A stretch of DNA of 64,000 nucleotides from Nocardioides sp. 1609 (lineage in GTDB: Bacteria > Actinomycetota > Actinomycetes > Propionibacteriales > Nocardioidaceae), in the NCBI RefSeq assembly GCF_004522105.1, contig NZ_SPUJ01000003.1:372001-436000 (forward strand), read 5' to 3'. The translations under genes and the position numbers were made by a program. A model generated the notes under the pieces. It was not told where the DNA came from and did not search any database. It saw nothing but the letters and a program-made list of their open reading frames with translations. Of the stretch, positions 33,943 to 42,458 are shown piece by piece. Every line of letters begins with the position of its first letter. The stretch's first letter is position 1.

Positions 33943-35531
33943 AGCGCCTCCTTGGCGTCGAGGATCTCGGTGGCGGGGTTGTAGTAGGTGCTTGACTTCA
34001 CCGCGACGCCGTCGAGCCCTCGGCCGGCGTCGGCCGGTCGCTTCATCAGGCCGAAGGTGCCGTCGGCGATGGCGTCGAGCAGGCCCCGCCCGTGCTCGGT
34101 GTCGACGATCCGGTCGAGGAGCTCGATCGACTCGGCGAGCACCTGGTTGGCGCGCGAGACGATGAAGCCGCCCGGGGCCGGGTGGAAGTCCTCGTGGAGG
34201 CGCCCGGCGGCCTCCATGACGTAGCGGACGTTCTGCAGGGCGATGTCGCGGTCGGAGATCCACGGCGTCACCACGGCCTCGGTCATCATCCCCACGAGCA
34301 GGATGCCCTGGCCGGTGAGCGCCCCGGCGAGGTTGAAGAAGCCGTCGAGCAGGTTGCCCTTGAAGACGTCGCCGGTCATGTGCCGCGTCGGCGGCATCCA
34401 CTTCAGCGGCGCCTTCGGGAAGATCTCGCGGGCCAGCAGCGCGTGGGCGAGCTCCATCCGGAAGGAGTCGGGCACGGCGGGGTCGATCTCGAAGGCGTGA
34501 CCGAGGCCGAGCTGCCAGTCCTCGAGACCGGCCTCCTTGGCGAAGTACTCGTTGAGGAGCTGGCTGGTGGTGACGGTGTGCGCGGCCTCGACGGCGTCGG
34601 CGGTGGTGAGGTAGTTGTCCTCGCCGGTGTTGATGATGATGCCGGCACGGGCGTGGACCTGGCGGCTGAAGCGCTGGTCGACGAAGGTGCGCACCGGGTT
34701 GATGTCGCGGAAGAGGATCCCGTACATCGAGTCGTTGAGCATCATGTCGAGCCGCTCGAGGCCGGCGAGCGCCGCGATCTCCGGCATGCAGAGGCCGCTG
34801 GCGTAGTTGGTGAGGCGGACGTAGCGACCGAGCTCCTTCGACGACTGGTCGAGGGCGGCACGCATCAGGCGGAAGTTCTCCTGCGTGGCGTAGGTGCCGG
34901 CGTACCCCTCGCGGGTCGCGCCCTCCGGCACGAAGTCGAGCAGGCTCTGGCCGGTCGAGCGGATGACGGCGATGACGTCGGCGCCCTCGCGCGCGGCCTG
35001 CTGGGCCTGCGGGATGTCCTCGTAGATGTCGCCGGTGGCGACGATCAGGTAGATCCACGGCTGCCGCGGGGCGTCGCCGTGCCGCTTGACGAGCCGCTCA
35101 CGCTCGATCCGCCGCTTGTCGACGGTCTTGATGCCGCGCGCGACCTGGCGCCGGCTCGCGGTGCGCGCACGGGCGGCGTCCCTGCCCTCGGGCAGCCGGA
35201 ACCGCACCGAGCCGGCGGCCGCCTTCTGCGCCAGCGCCGTCAGGTCGTCGGCCTCGCCGCGCAGCAGCGCGTCCCAGACCGGGAGGGAGACGCCGTGCTC
35301 GAGGCCGACGTCGGCGCGCACGGTGTCCATGAGCCGGTTGACCCAGGGCGTGCCCTCCTCGTCGGCGCCGCCGAGGCCGGCCAGACGCAGCGTCGCGCGC
35401 TCGACCGCGACCGTGGTGTGCTTCTTGGCCATGGTGACGATCGGCCTGCCGGCCTTGCGGGCCAGGCTGCGCGCGTGCTTGACGGTGGCCGGGTCGAGGT
35501 CGAGCTTGGTGGTGCGGGCGGGGGTGGGCAT
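33939..35531 (-). CDS. kamD: lysine 5,6-aminomutase alpha subunit
   Basis: 530 residues from ATG 35531. It has the TIM-barrel family sequence, with RQPWIYLIVATGDIYEDIPQA, STGQSLLDFVPEGATREGYAGT and AGIIINTGEDNYLTTADAVE. This subunit binds PLP and the lysine substrate and pairs with KamE. The length matches known KamD (about 515-530). It overlaps the preceding amidohydrolase by 1 nt (TGATG) and kamE by 4 nt. Confidence 0.92.
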   Translation of the reverse strand: MPTPARTTKLDLDPATVKHARSLARKAGRPIVTMAKKHTTVAVERATLRLAGLGGADEEGTPWVNRLMDTVRADVGLEHGVSLPVWDALLRGEADDLTALAQKAAAGSVRFRLPEGRDAARARTASRRQVARGIKTVDKRRIERERLVKRHGDAPRQPWIYLIVATGDIYEDIPQAQQAAREGADVIAVIRSTGQSLLDFVPEGATREGYAGTYATQENFRLMRAALDQSSKELGRYVRLTNYASGLCMPEIAALAGLERLDMMLNDSMYGILFRDINPVRTFVDQRFSRQVHARAGIIINTGEDNYLTTADAVEAAHTVTTSQLLNEYFAKEAGLEDWQLGLGHAFEIDPAVPDSFRMELAHALLAREIFPKAPLKWMPPTRHMTGDVFKGNLLDGFFNLAGALTGQGILLVGMMTEAVVTPWISDRDIALQNVRYVMEAAGRLHEDFHPAPGGFIVSRANQVLAESIELLDRIVDTEHGRGLLDAIADGTFGLMKRPADAGRGLDGVAVKSSTYYNPATEILDAKEAL

Positions 35532-36952
35532 CAGGCGGCGCCTTCGTGGAGGGTGCGTCCGCCGACGAGCAGGCGGACGAGGGTGGGCTGCTCGGCGTCG
35601 AGGTCGTGCCACACCGCGAGGTCGGCGGGCTCGCCGACCGCGAGGGTGGCGCCGCCGGTGTGGGCGGCGAGGGCCACGTCGTACGGCACGCGGTGGTCGG
35701 GGTGGTGGTGCTCCACCGCGGCTCGGATCGCGGCCCAGGGTCCGAGCGCGGTGACCGGGGAGTCGGACCCGAACGCCAGCCGCACGCCGGCCCCGTGCAG
35801 GCGCGCGAAGGGGTTGCTCTCGGCCCAGCGGCCGCCCAGGCGGGCGGCGTACATGCCGTCGGGTCCGCCCCACAGGGCGTCGAAGACCGGCTGGACGCTG
35901 GCGGTGATGCGGAGGCGGGCCATCACGTCGACCACGTGGTCCGAGGGCAGCTCGACGTGCTCGAGGCGGTGGCCGGGACGCACCGGTCGCACGGCGTCGG
36001 CGAGCTCGAAGCCCGCGGCGACCTCGTCGAGGGCGGCGTCGCCGATGACGTGGAAGCCGGCCTGGATCCCGGCCTCGTCGCAGGCCAGGACGTGGTCGCG
36101 GACCTGCTCGGCGGTGAGGTAGCCGTGGCCGCAGGTGTGGGGTGCGTCGTCGTAGGGCGAGGTGAGCGCGGCGGTGCGCGAGCCGAAGGCGCCGTCGGCG
36201 ATCAGGTCACCGGCCAGGCCCGCGACGCCCAGGCGGCGGGCGGTGTCGACGGCCATGAGCTCGCCCCAGTAGACGACCGCGCGCAGCCCGACCTCGTCGG
36301 CGGCCCGGCGCACCAGGGCGATCTCGGTCTCGGGACCGATGTGGGGTGCGGCGTTCTCGTGCAGCGTGGCGATGCCGTGGGCGGCCATGGCACGGCAGGC
36401 GGCGCGCGCGGCGTCGAGGCGGTCGGCGTCGGTGATCAGGGTCTCGAGCACCGCGCGGACGGCGTGGTGGGCGTCGCGTTCGACGCGCCCGTCGGGCGTC
36501 CAGCCGTCGAGGTCCTCCACGCCGGGGACCAGCGCGGCCAGTGCCGGCGAGACCACCGAGGAGTGCCCGTCGACGCGGGTGAGGTAGCTCCGGCGACCGG
36601 GGGCGGCGCGCTCGAGCTCGTCGCCGGTGGGCGGGCGGCTCTCTGCCCAGCCGGTCTCGTCCCAGCCCTGCCCGACGAGCACGCCCGCCTGGGGGCTGGC
36701 CACGGCGTGCGCGGCGAGCGCGTCGAGCGCCGAGGTCAGGGTGGGGCTGCCCGTCAGGTCGAGGCCGGTGAGGGCGAAGCCGGTGCGCACGGTGTGCACG
36801 TGGTGGTCGACGAACGCCGGGAGCACCGTCGCGCCGTCGAGCTCGACGACGGTGGAGCCGTCGAGATCGGGGCCGACCGCCGCGATGACGCCGTCCTCGA
36901 CCGCCAGGTCGGTGCCGTCGGCGGACCCGCGCAGGACCAGTCGCTCAGCCAT
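35531..36952 (-). CDS. amidohydrolase-3 family protein inside the lysine operon
   Basis: 473 residues from ATG 36952. AFVDHHVHTVRTGF carries the HxH metal pair, and HVIGDAALDEV and HRLEHVELP further metal His. FGSDSPVTALGPW carries the last Asp. This is the YtcJ/N-substituted formamide deformylase-like branch. It is not part of the textbook lysine fermentation route. Position suggests hydrolysis of an N-acylated or cyclised lysine intermediate, for example a lactam of 3,5-diaminohexanoate; this is inference only. Confidence 0.8.
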   Translation of the reverse strand: MAERLVLRGSADGTDLAVEDGVIAAVGPDLDGSTVVELDGATVLPAFVDHHVHTVRTGFALTGLDLTGSPTLTSALDALAAHAVASPQAGVLVGQGWDETGWAESRPPTGDELERAAPGRRSYLTRVDGHSSVVSPALAALVPGVEDLDGWTPDGRVERDAHHAVRAVLETLITDADRLDAARAACRAMAAHGIATLHENAAPHIGPETEIALVRRAADEVGLRAVVYWGELMAVDTARRLGVAGLAGDLIADGAFGSRTAALTSPYDDAPHTCGHGYLTAEQVRDHVLACDEAGIQAGFHVIGDAALDEVAAGFELADAVRPVRPGHRLEHVELPSDHVVDVMARLRITASVQPVFDALWGGPDGMYAARLGGRWAESNPFARLHGAGVRLAFGSDSPVTALGPWAAIRAAVEHHHPDHRVPYDVALAAHTGGATLAVGEPADLAVWHDLDAEQPTLVRLLVGGRTLHEGAA

Positions 36953-38033
36953 GGAGGCGGCCCTCGAAGAGGCGGCGCACGCCGTCGTGGCCGCGGAGCA
37001 GCTCGAGCGCGTACGCCGCGTGGCCGGGCACGTAGCCGTTGCCGACGAGCATCCGGACGTCGGCGGCGAGCCCCTCGGCACCGAGCGCCGCGGCCGAGAA
37101 CGACGTGGCCATCGAGAAGAAGATGACGGTGCCGCGGTCGGCGGTCGCCAGGACGGCGCCGCCCTCGCAGCCGGGCACGTCGACGCACACGACGGTCACG
37201 TCGGCCGGACCGCCGGCCTTCTCGACGGCGTCGCGCAGCGCGACGGGGTCGCGGGCGTCGGCGATCGCGACCTCGTCGGCCAGGCCCGTGGGCGCCAGCA
37301 GGTCGGCCTCACCCTGGTGCGGGACGACGCCGATCGTGCGGCCCGCGCCCGCGGCGCGTGCGGCGGCGAGGCTGAGCGAGCCGGACTTGCCCGCGGCCCC
37401 GACGACGGCGACGACCGGCGCCCGTCCGGTGCCCGGTCCTCCCGGTCCCTCCCCCGCCGCGACGTACTCCCCCACCACCCGGGCGGTCAGCGCGGGCGCC
37501 CCGCACACGTCCATCACCGACAGGCTCAGCGCGGTCGGCAGGTCGTCGGGCAGGACCGCGGCGATCGACCGGCCGAACAGGACGGCGTACCCGTCACAGG
37601 GGACCTGCTCCCCCAGGCCGTCCCAGCCGGCGAGGCCGTCCTCGAGGACCAGCGGGGTCAGGGTGAGCGAGACGAGGGTGGCGACGCGGTCACCGACGGC
37701 GAGCCCGAGCGGCGAGCGCGGCCCGACCTCCTCGACGGTGCCGACCAGCATGCCGCCGGAGCCCGTCTCGGGGTTCTGCATCTTGCCGCGCTCGGCCACG
37801 ATCGCGAGCACCTCGGCGCGGACGGCGTCACCGTCGACCCGGCCGTCGGTCGTGTGGGTGCGCTCGAGCTGGCGGTACGACGCCGCGTCGAGGTTGAGCC
37901 GCTCGACGCGGATCCGCACCTCGTCGTCCCAGAGCTCCGGGCGGGTGTCGAGACGGCGAGCGGCCTGGGCCAGGACGGCGGGCCGGTCCAGCACGCGGTG
38001 CAGTCCGGTCGGGTCGCTCTCAGAGAGGGTCAC
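36945..38033 (-). CDS. kdd: L-erythro-3,5-diaminohexanoate dehydrogenase
   Basis: 362 residues from GTG 38033, with GAAGGA 9 nt upstream. An MDR-like nucleotide-binding domain (VAVVGAAGKSGSLSLAAARAAGAG) is present, together with KMQNPETGSGGMLVGTV and VMDVCGAPALTARV. It oxidises 3,5-diaminohexanoate to 5-amino-3-oxohexanoate with NAD. First gene of the operon; it overlaps the amidohydrolase by 8 nt. It diverges from kamA across 157 bp. Confidence 0.9.
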   Translation of the reverse strand: MTLSESDPTGLHRVLDRPAVLAQAARRLDTRPELWDDEVRIRVERLNLDAASYRQLERTHTTDGRVDGDAVRAEVLAIVAERGKMQNPETGSGGMLVGTVEEVGPRSPLGLAVGDRVATLVSLTLTPLVLEDGLAGWDGLGEQVPCDGYAVLFGRSIAAVLPDDLPTALSLSVMDVCGAPALTARVVGEYVAAGEGPGGPGTGRAPVVAVVGAAGKSGSLSLAAARAAGAGRTIGVVPHQGEADLLAPTGLADEVAIADARDPVALRDAVEKAGGPADVTVVCVDVPGCEGGAVLATADRGTVIFFSMATSFSAAALGAEGLAADVRMLVGNGYVPGHAAYALELLRGHDGVRRLFEGRLHG

Positions 38034-38190
38034 AGCAGCGGGTCCTTCGTCGCGTTCGTGGTGCTACGGGAAATCGTCCGGCATGTTGATGTGCAGGCAG
38101 GATGATCTCCACGTAGTCTAGAGCCGAGCGTGGTGCGCGCCACAACCGACGCGCCCGCACCCGTACCGCAGCCGATCCGCAGGAGATGCC
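38034..38190. promoter_or_regulatory. kdd-kamA divergent control region
   Basis: Contains overlapping -10-like boxes on both strands, TAGTCT (38114-38119, plus) and TAGACT (38120-38115, minus), the latter with TTGTGG 19 nt upstream. They share the palindrome TCTAGA. No operator was identified. The nearest regulator is the Lrp/AsnC gene 2.8 kb away. Confidence 0.4.
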
Positions 38191-39654
38191 ATGACCGTCG
38201 AGACCTCGCTCAGCCTCTCTGGCCTCGAGGACGGCCAGCCCTACCCCTACCGCGCCGTCGAGCTCGTCGAGCCCGACTGGACCCGGTTCCCGGGCTGGAA
38301 GGACGTCACCGCCGAGGACTGGGCCTCGGTGCAGTGGCAGCGGTCGCACTGCGTCAAGAACGTGAGGCAGCTGCGCGAGCTGCTGGGCGACCTCGTCGAC
38401 GAGCGGTTCTACGCCGACCTCGAGCGCGACCAGGCCGAGCGGGCCACGATGTCGATGCTGGTGCCGCCGCAGATGATGAACACGATGGCGCCGCACGCCC
38501 CGGTCGGCGGCCCCGGCTCGCTCACCGACGCGTTCTACGCCGACCCGGTGCGGCACTACATGATCCCGGTGTTCAGCGACCGTCGCACCGACTGGTCCTC
38601 GCACCCGCACGCGACCCGCGACTCGCTGCACGAGCACGACATGTGGGTCGCCGAGGGCCTCACCCACCGCTACCCCACCAAGGTGCTCGCCGAGCTGCTG
38701 CCGACCTGCCCGCAGTACTGCGGGCACTGCACCCGGATGGACCTCGTCGGCAACTCGACGCCCATGGTCGACAAGCTGAAGTTCGTGGCGAAGCCGACCG
38801 CTCGGATCGACTCCATGATCGACTACCTGCGCCGGACCCCGTCGGTGCGCGACGTCGTCGTGTCCGGCGGCGACGTCGCCAACATGCCGTGGCCGCGGCT
38901 CGAGGACTTCCTCACCCGCGTGCTCGAGGTCGACAACATCCGCGACATCCGGCTCGCCACGAAGGCGCTCATCGGTCTGCCGCAGCACTGGCTGCAGCCC
39001 GAGGTGCGCGAGGGCGTCGCCCGTGTGGCCGCCATCGCCCGCTCGCGGGGCGTCTCGATCGCGATCCACACCCACGCCAACCACGCGAACTCGATCACGC
39101 CGATCGTCGCCGAGGCGTCCCGCGCGATGCTGGACGCCGGCGTCCGCGACGTCCGCAACCAGGGCGTGCTCCTCAACGGCGTCAACGCCGACCCGCACGC
39201 CCTGCTCGACCTGTGCTTCCGGCTGCTCGACGGCGCGCAGATCATGCCCTACTACTTCTACATGTGCGACATGATCCCGTACTCGGAGCACTGGCGGGTC
39301 TCGGTCGGTGACGCCCAGCGGCTGCAGCACCACATCATGGGCTACCTGCCGGGCTTCGCGACGCCGCGCATCGTGTGCGACGTCCCGTTCGTCGGCAAGC
39401 GCTGGGTGCACCAGCTCGCGTCCTACGACGAGGTCCGCGGCATCTCCCACTGGACGAAGAACTATCGCACGTCCATCGAGATGGAGCAGTCCGACGCACT
39501 CGACCGCACCTACGAGTACTACGACCCGATCCACACCCTCCCCGCCGAGGGCCAGGCCTGGTGGGCCACCCACGGCGACCTCGACACCTCCGCGCTCAAG
39601 GCCGCCGAGATCGCCGAGGCCTCGCGTCGCACGGCCGCGCTGCAGGCGTACTGA
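38191..39654 (+). CDS. kamA: L-lysine 2,3-aminomutase-like radical SAM enzyme
   Basis: 487 residues from ATG 38191 with AGGAGA as SD. The radical SAM cluster is CPQYCGHC (Cys173, 177, 180). RNQGVLLNGVNAD keeps the lysine-binding Asp region, and RIVCDVPFVGKRW takes the place of the usual DAPGGGGK PLP loop: the Asp and Lys are kept, the glycines are not. It would turn L-lysine into L-beta-lysine, feeding KamDE encoded divergently. Unusual loop: function probable, not certain. Confidence 0.85.
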   Translation: MTVETSLSLSGLEDGQPYPYRAVELVEPDWTRFPGWKDVTAEDWASVQWQRSHCVKNVRQLRELLGDLVDERFYADLERDQAERATMSMLVPPQMMNTMAPHAPVGGPGSLTDAFYADPVRHYMIPVFSDRRTDWSSHPHATRDSLHEHDMWVAEGLTHRYPTKVLAELLPTCPQYCGHCTRMDLVGNSTPMVDKLKFVAKPTARIDSMIDYLRRTPSVRDVVVSGGDVANMPWPRLEDFLTRVLEVDNIRDIRLATKALIGLPQHWLQPEVREGVARVAAIARSRGVSIAIHTHANHANSITPIVAEASRAMLDAGVRDVRNQGVLLNGVNADPHALLDLCFRLLDGAQIMPYYFYMCDMIPYSEHWRVSVGDAQRLQHHIMGYLPGFATPRIVCDVPFVGKRWVHQLASYDEVRGISHWTKNYRTSIEMEQSDALDRTYEYYDPIHTLPAEGQAWWATHGDLDTSALKAAEIAEASRRTAALQAY

Positions 39655-39683
39655 GCCCGGCTGGGCTCGGTGGGGCCCTGGCC

Positions 39684-39763
39684 GGGATTTCCCCGGTCGA
39701 CCGGGGAAATCTGAACTTGGGGGGCGACATCCCGGCCTCCCAGTTCAGACTTGGGCCGCCCAG
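39684..39763. repeat. 80-bp palindromic element, left copy
   Basis: Starts with a perfect 26-bp palindrome (39686-39711, centre GGTCGACC), followed by an imperfect hairpin with arms TCTGAACT and AGTTCAGA. A copy in inverse orientation lies at 40860-40939; 67 of 80 positions agree, including the first 34 and the last 11. Confidence 0.85.
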
Positions 39764-39876
39764 TCCGTCTCCGCTCCGGGCGGTTCCCACGTCGGGCGGC
39801 AGCCGGCTCAGACGGTTCTCCACAGTCCAGGCAATCGCCCGTGCGCGCAGGCGCCCGGCTGGGTCACCCTGGCTCC

Positions 39877-40827
39877 ATGGATCCGGTCCTCCTGCAGATC
39901 TGCGACAGGCACGGCGTTTTCCTGCGCCGCGAGGCCGAGGAGCTCGGTTACCACGACCACGCCATCAGCAGCCTGGTCAAGGAGAAGGTGTGGAAGCGGG
40001 TCCGCCACGGCGCCTACACGTCGGGTGAGCGCTGGCGCGGCATGACCGATGCCGAGCGCTACGGCCTGCTGTCGCGCGCGGCGTACCGCCAGTCCCAGAC
40101 GAAGGTGATGCTCAGCCACACCAGCGCCATCAACGAGTGGGCCGCGCCGCTCCGAGGTTTCGACCTCACCGAGGCCCACCTGACCCGTCGCGACGGCAGG
40201 ACCGGCCGGCGTCAGGCCGGCGTCGTACAGCATCGGGGGCGCCTCATCGAGGGCGACACGGTCTGCCACGACGGCGTGTTCGTGACGAGCCCGACCCGGG
40301 CCGCGCTCGAGATCACCACGCTGGTCGGGATCGAGGGGGCGATGGTGGTGATCGACGACCTCCTCCACCGCGGCCTCACGGACGTCGAGCGGCTCGCCGG
40401 CCGGTTCGAGCTGATGAACCACTGGCCCGACACCCTGCGTACGGACCTGGTCCTCCGGCTCGTCGACGGCCGCTCCGAGTCGGTCGGCGAGACCCGGCTC
40501 CGCTACCTCTGCTGGGCCCAGCACCTGCCGGCACCGCAGGTGAACTTCGAGATCAAGGACGCGCACGGCCGGGTGCTCCACCGGGTCGACCTCGCGTGGC
40601 CGGAGCTCGGCGTGTTCGCGGAGTTCGACGGCAAGATCAAGTACGGCAAGCTCCTCGCCGACGACGAGACGGCGAAGGACGTCATCGTCCGCGAACAACG
40701 GCGGGAGGAGGCCATCTGCCGCCTCACCGGCTGGCGGTGCGTGCGCGTGGTCTGGGCCGACCTCGACCGGCCGGTCGAGACCGCGAACCGCATCCGGGCG
40801 CAGTTCCGCTCGGTTGCGGTCGCCTGA
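39877..40827 (+). CDS. AbiEi-like winged-helix protein with DUF559-type nuclease domain
   Basis: 316 residues from ATG 39877. The N-terminal ~60 residues (ICDRHGVFLRREAEELGYHDHAISSLVKEKVWKRVRHGAY) match the AbiEi antitoxin-like winged helix. The C-terminal ~110 residues resemble a Vsr/DUF559 endonuclease: Glu in SVGETRLRY, Asp in HRVDLAWPE, then VFAEFDGKIKYG (ExDGK). No AbiEii toxin gene is adjacent. The gene is enclosed by inverted 80-bp elements at 39684 and 40860. Confidence 0.75.
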   Translation: MDPVLLQICDRHGVFLRREAEELGYHDHAISSLVKEKVWKRVRHGAYTSGERWRGMTDAERYGLLSRAAYRQSQTKVMLSHTSAINEWAAPLRGFDLTEAHLTRRDGRTGRRQAGVVQHRGRLIEGDTVCHDGVFVTSPTRAALEITTLVGIEGAMVVIDDLLHRGLTDVERLAGRFELMNHWPDTLRTDLVLRLVDGRSESVGETRLRYLCWAQHLPAPQVNFEIKDAHGRVLHRVDLAWPELGVFAEFDGKIKYGKLLADDETAKDVIVREQRREEAICRLTGWRCVRVVWADLDRPVETANRIRAQFRSVAVA

Positions 40828-40859
40828 CGCCGAGGAACCGGCATCGGCCTTCCTCGGGT

Positions 40860-40939
40860 CTGGGCGGCCCTTCCCTGAACTTGTCGACCGGGATCCCGGC
40901 CTCCCAGTTCAGATTTCCCCGGTCGACCGGGGAAATCCC
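40860..40939. repeat. 80-bp palindromic element, right copy (inverted)
   Basis: Inverse copy of 39684-39763 with the same 26-bp perfect palindrome at 40912-40937. It lies in the 124-bp gap between convergent genes, so it could also stop transcription. No target-site duplication was seen beside either copy. Confidence 0.85.
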
Positions 40940-40951
40940 GGGCGAGTCAGC

Positions 40952-41407
40952 TCAGGCGCCGACGACAGGCCGGTTCTCGTACGGCGTCGACAGCACGATC
41001 GTCGTGCGGGTCGAGACGTTCGCGGCGGCGCGGACCCGGGCCAGCAGGTTCTCGAGGGCAGCGGGCGTCGGGACGCGGATCTTCAGGATGTAGGACTCCT
41101 CGCCGGCGACCGACCAGCAGGACTCGATCTCGGCGATGCCGCGCAGCCGCTCCGGGGAGTCGTCGGGCTGCGAGGGGTCGATCGGGCGGATCGAGATGAA
41201 CGCCGTGAGTGGCAGCCCGATCCCGTCGTGGTTGACGGTGGCGCCGTAGCCGAGGATCAGGCCGCGCTGCTCGAGCCGCTTGACGCGCTGGTGCACCGCG
41301 GACGTCGAGAGCCCGGTCGCCTTGCCGAGGTCGGTGAACGACATCCGGCCGTCGTCGGCGAGCAGCTCGAGGATCCGACGGTCGGTGGACTCGAGCTCGG
41401 TGGTCAC
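40952..41407 (-). CDS. Lrp/AsnC-family regulator
   Basis: 151 residues from GTG 41407. The HTH is DRRILELLADDGRMSFTDLGKATGLSTSAVHQRVKRLEQRGLI. The RAM/ACT-like domain follows (LTAFISIRPIDPSQP and GEESYILKIRVPT), which binds amino acids. It is the closest regulator to the lysine cluster and could respond to lysine. The transcript appears leaderless. Confidence 0.88.
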   Translation of the reverse strand: MTTELESTDRRILELLADDGRMSFTDLGKATGLSTSAVHQRVKRLEQRGLILGYGATVNHDGIGLPLTAFISIRPIDPSQPDDSPERLRGIAEIESCWSVAGEESYILKIRVPTPAALENLLARVRAAANVSTRTTIVLSTPYENRPVVGA

Positions 41408-41414
41408 GGGCGCC

Positions 41415-41420
41415 AGGCTA
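41415..41420 (-). promoter_or_regulatory. -10 box TAGCCT, leaderless start
   Basis: Minus-strand TAGCCT ends 7 nt before GTG 41407. Confidence 0.5.
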
Positions 41421-41518
41421 GTGGCAAGAGACACCGTGCGTGGCGATCCTCCGACGGGTGGCCGGGTCGGCGATCCGGTCGGCCCGGCCCCGCCCCGACC
41501 CGTGGCAGGATGCGCGGG

Positions 41519-42451
41519 GTGAACAGCCCGACCGATCCCGGCCGTCTCCTGCTGCTCGACTCCGCGTCGATGTACTTCCGTGCGTTCTTCGGGATGCCGG
41601 AGTACGCCGCCCCCGACGGCACCAACGTCAACGCCGTCCGCGGGATGCTCGACTACATCAGCCGGCTCGTCGACCAGTACCGCCCGACCCACCTGGTCTG
41701 CTGCTGGGACGACGACTGGCGCCCGCAGTGGCGCGTCGACCTGATCCCGTCCTACAAGGCGCACCGCGTGGTCGAGGAGGTCGCGTCCGCGCCCGACGTC
41801 GAGGAGGTGCCCGACCCGCTGGAGCTCCAGGTCCCGATCCTGCGCGAGGTGCTCGAAGCCTTCGGCATCACCGTCATCGGCGCCCCCGGCTACGAGGCCG
41901 ACGACGTCATCGGCACCCTCGCCACCGGCGCCGGGCAGCCGGTCGACATCGTCACCGGCGACCGCGACCTCTTCCAGCTGGTCGACGACGCCGCCGAGGT
42001 CCGCGTCCTCTACATCGGCAAGGGCGTCGGGCGGCACGAGAAGGTCGACAACGCGTGGGTCCGCGAGAAGTACGCCATCGACGCCCATCAGTACGCCGAC
42101 TTCGCCACCATGCGCGGCGACGCCTCCGACGGCCTCCCCGGCGTCCCCGGCGTCGGGGAGAAGACCGCCGCCACCCTGCTGCAGCGGCACGGCGACATGG
42201 CCGGCATCATCGCCGCCGCCCTCGACCCCGACTCCGGGATGGGCCCCGGTCCGCGCGGCAAGATCAAGGCCGCCGCCGACTACCTCGAGGTCGCCCCGAC
42301 GGTCGTCGCCGTCGCCCGCGACATCGACCTCGACCGCAGCGGGCTCGCGCTGCCCTCGACCCCGGCCGACCCCGACCGCCTGCTCGCGCTCGCCGAGCAG
42401 TGGGGCCTCGAGTCGCCGACGACGCGCCTGCTCGGCGTCCTCGGCGGCTGA
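41519..42451 (+). CDS. 5'-3' exonuclease (FEN-like)
   Basis: 310 residues from GTG 41519; ATG 41510 is the alternative. LLLLDSASMYFRAFFG, CCWDDDWRPQWR and GYEADDVIGTLA, together with VTGDRDLFQLV, hold the metal-binding acids. The H3TH motif is GVPGVGEKTAATLL. It equals the exonuclease domain of DNA polymerase I as a separate protein, used for flap removal in replication and repair. Confidence 0.9.
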   Translation: MNSPTDPGRLLLLDSASMYFRAFFGMPEYAAPDGTNVNAVRGMLDYISRLVDQYRPTHLVCCWDDDWRPQWRVDLIPSYKAHRVVEEVASAPDVEEVPDPLELQVPILREVLEAFGITVIGAPGYEADDVIGTLATGAGQPVDIVTGDRDLFQLVDDAAEVRVLYIGKGVGRHEKVDNAWVREKYAIDAHQYADFATMRGDASDGLPGVPGVGEKTAATLLQRHGDMAGIIAAALDPDSGMGPGPRGKIKAAADYLEVAPTVVAVARDIDLDRSGLALPSTPADPDRLLALAEQWGLESPTTRLLGVLGG

Positions 42452-42458
42452 GTCGCCC

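Noticed and set aside
39877..40827. Complete AbiE toxin-antitoxin pair
   Set aside because: Only the AbiEi-like domain is present; no nucleotidyltransferase toxin (AbiEii) gene is adjacent, and the C-terminus is nuclease-like instead.
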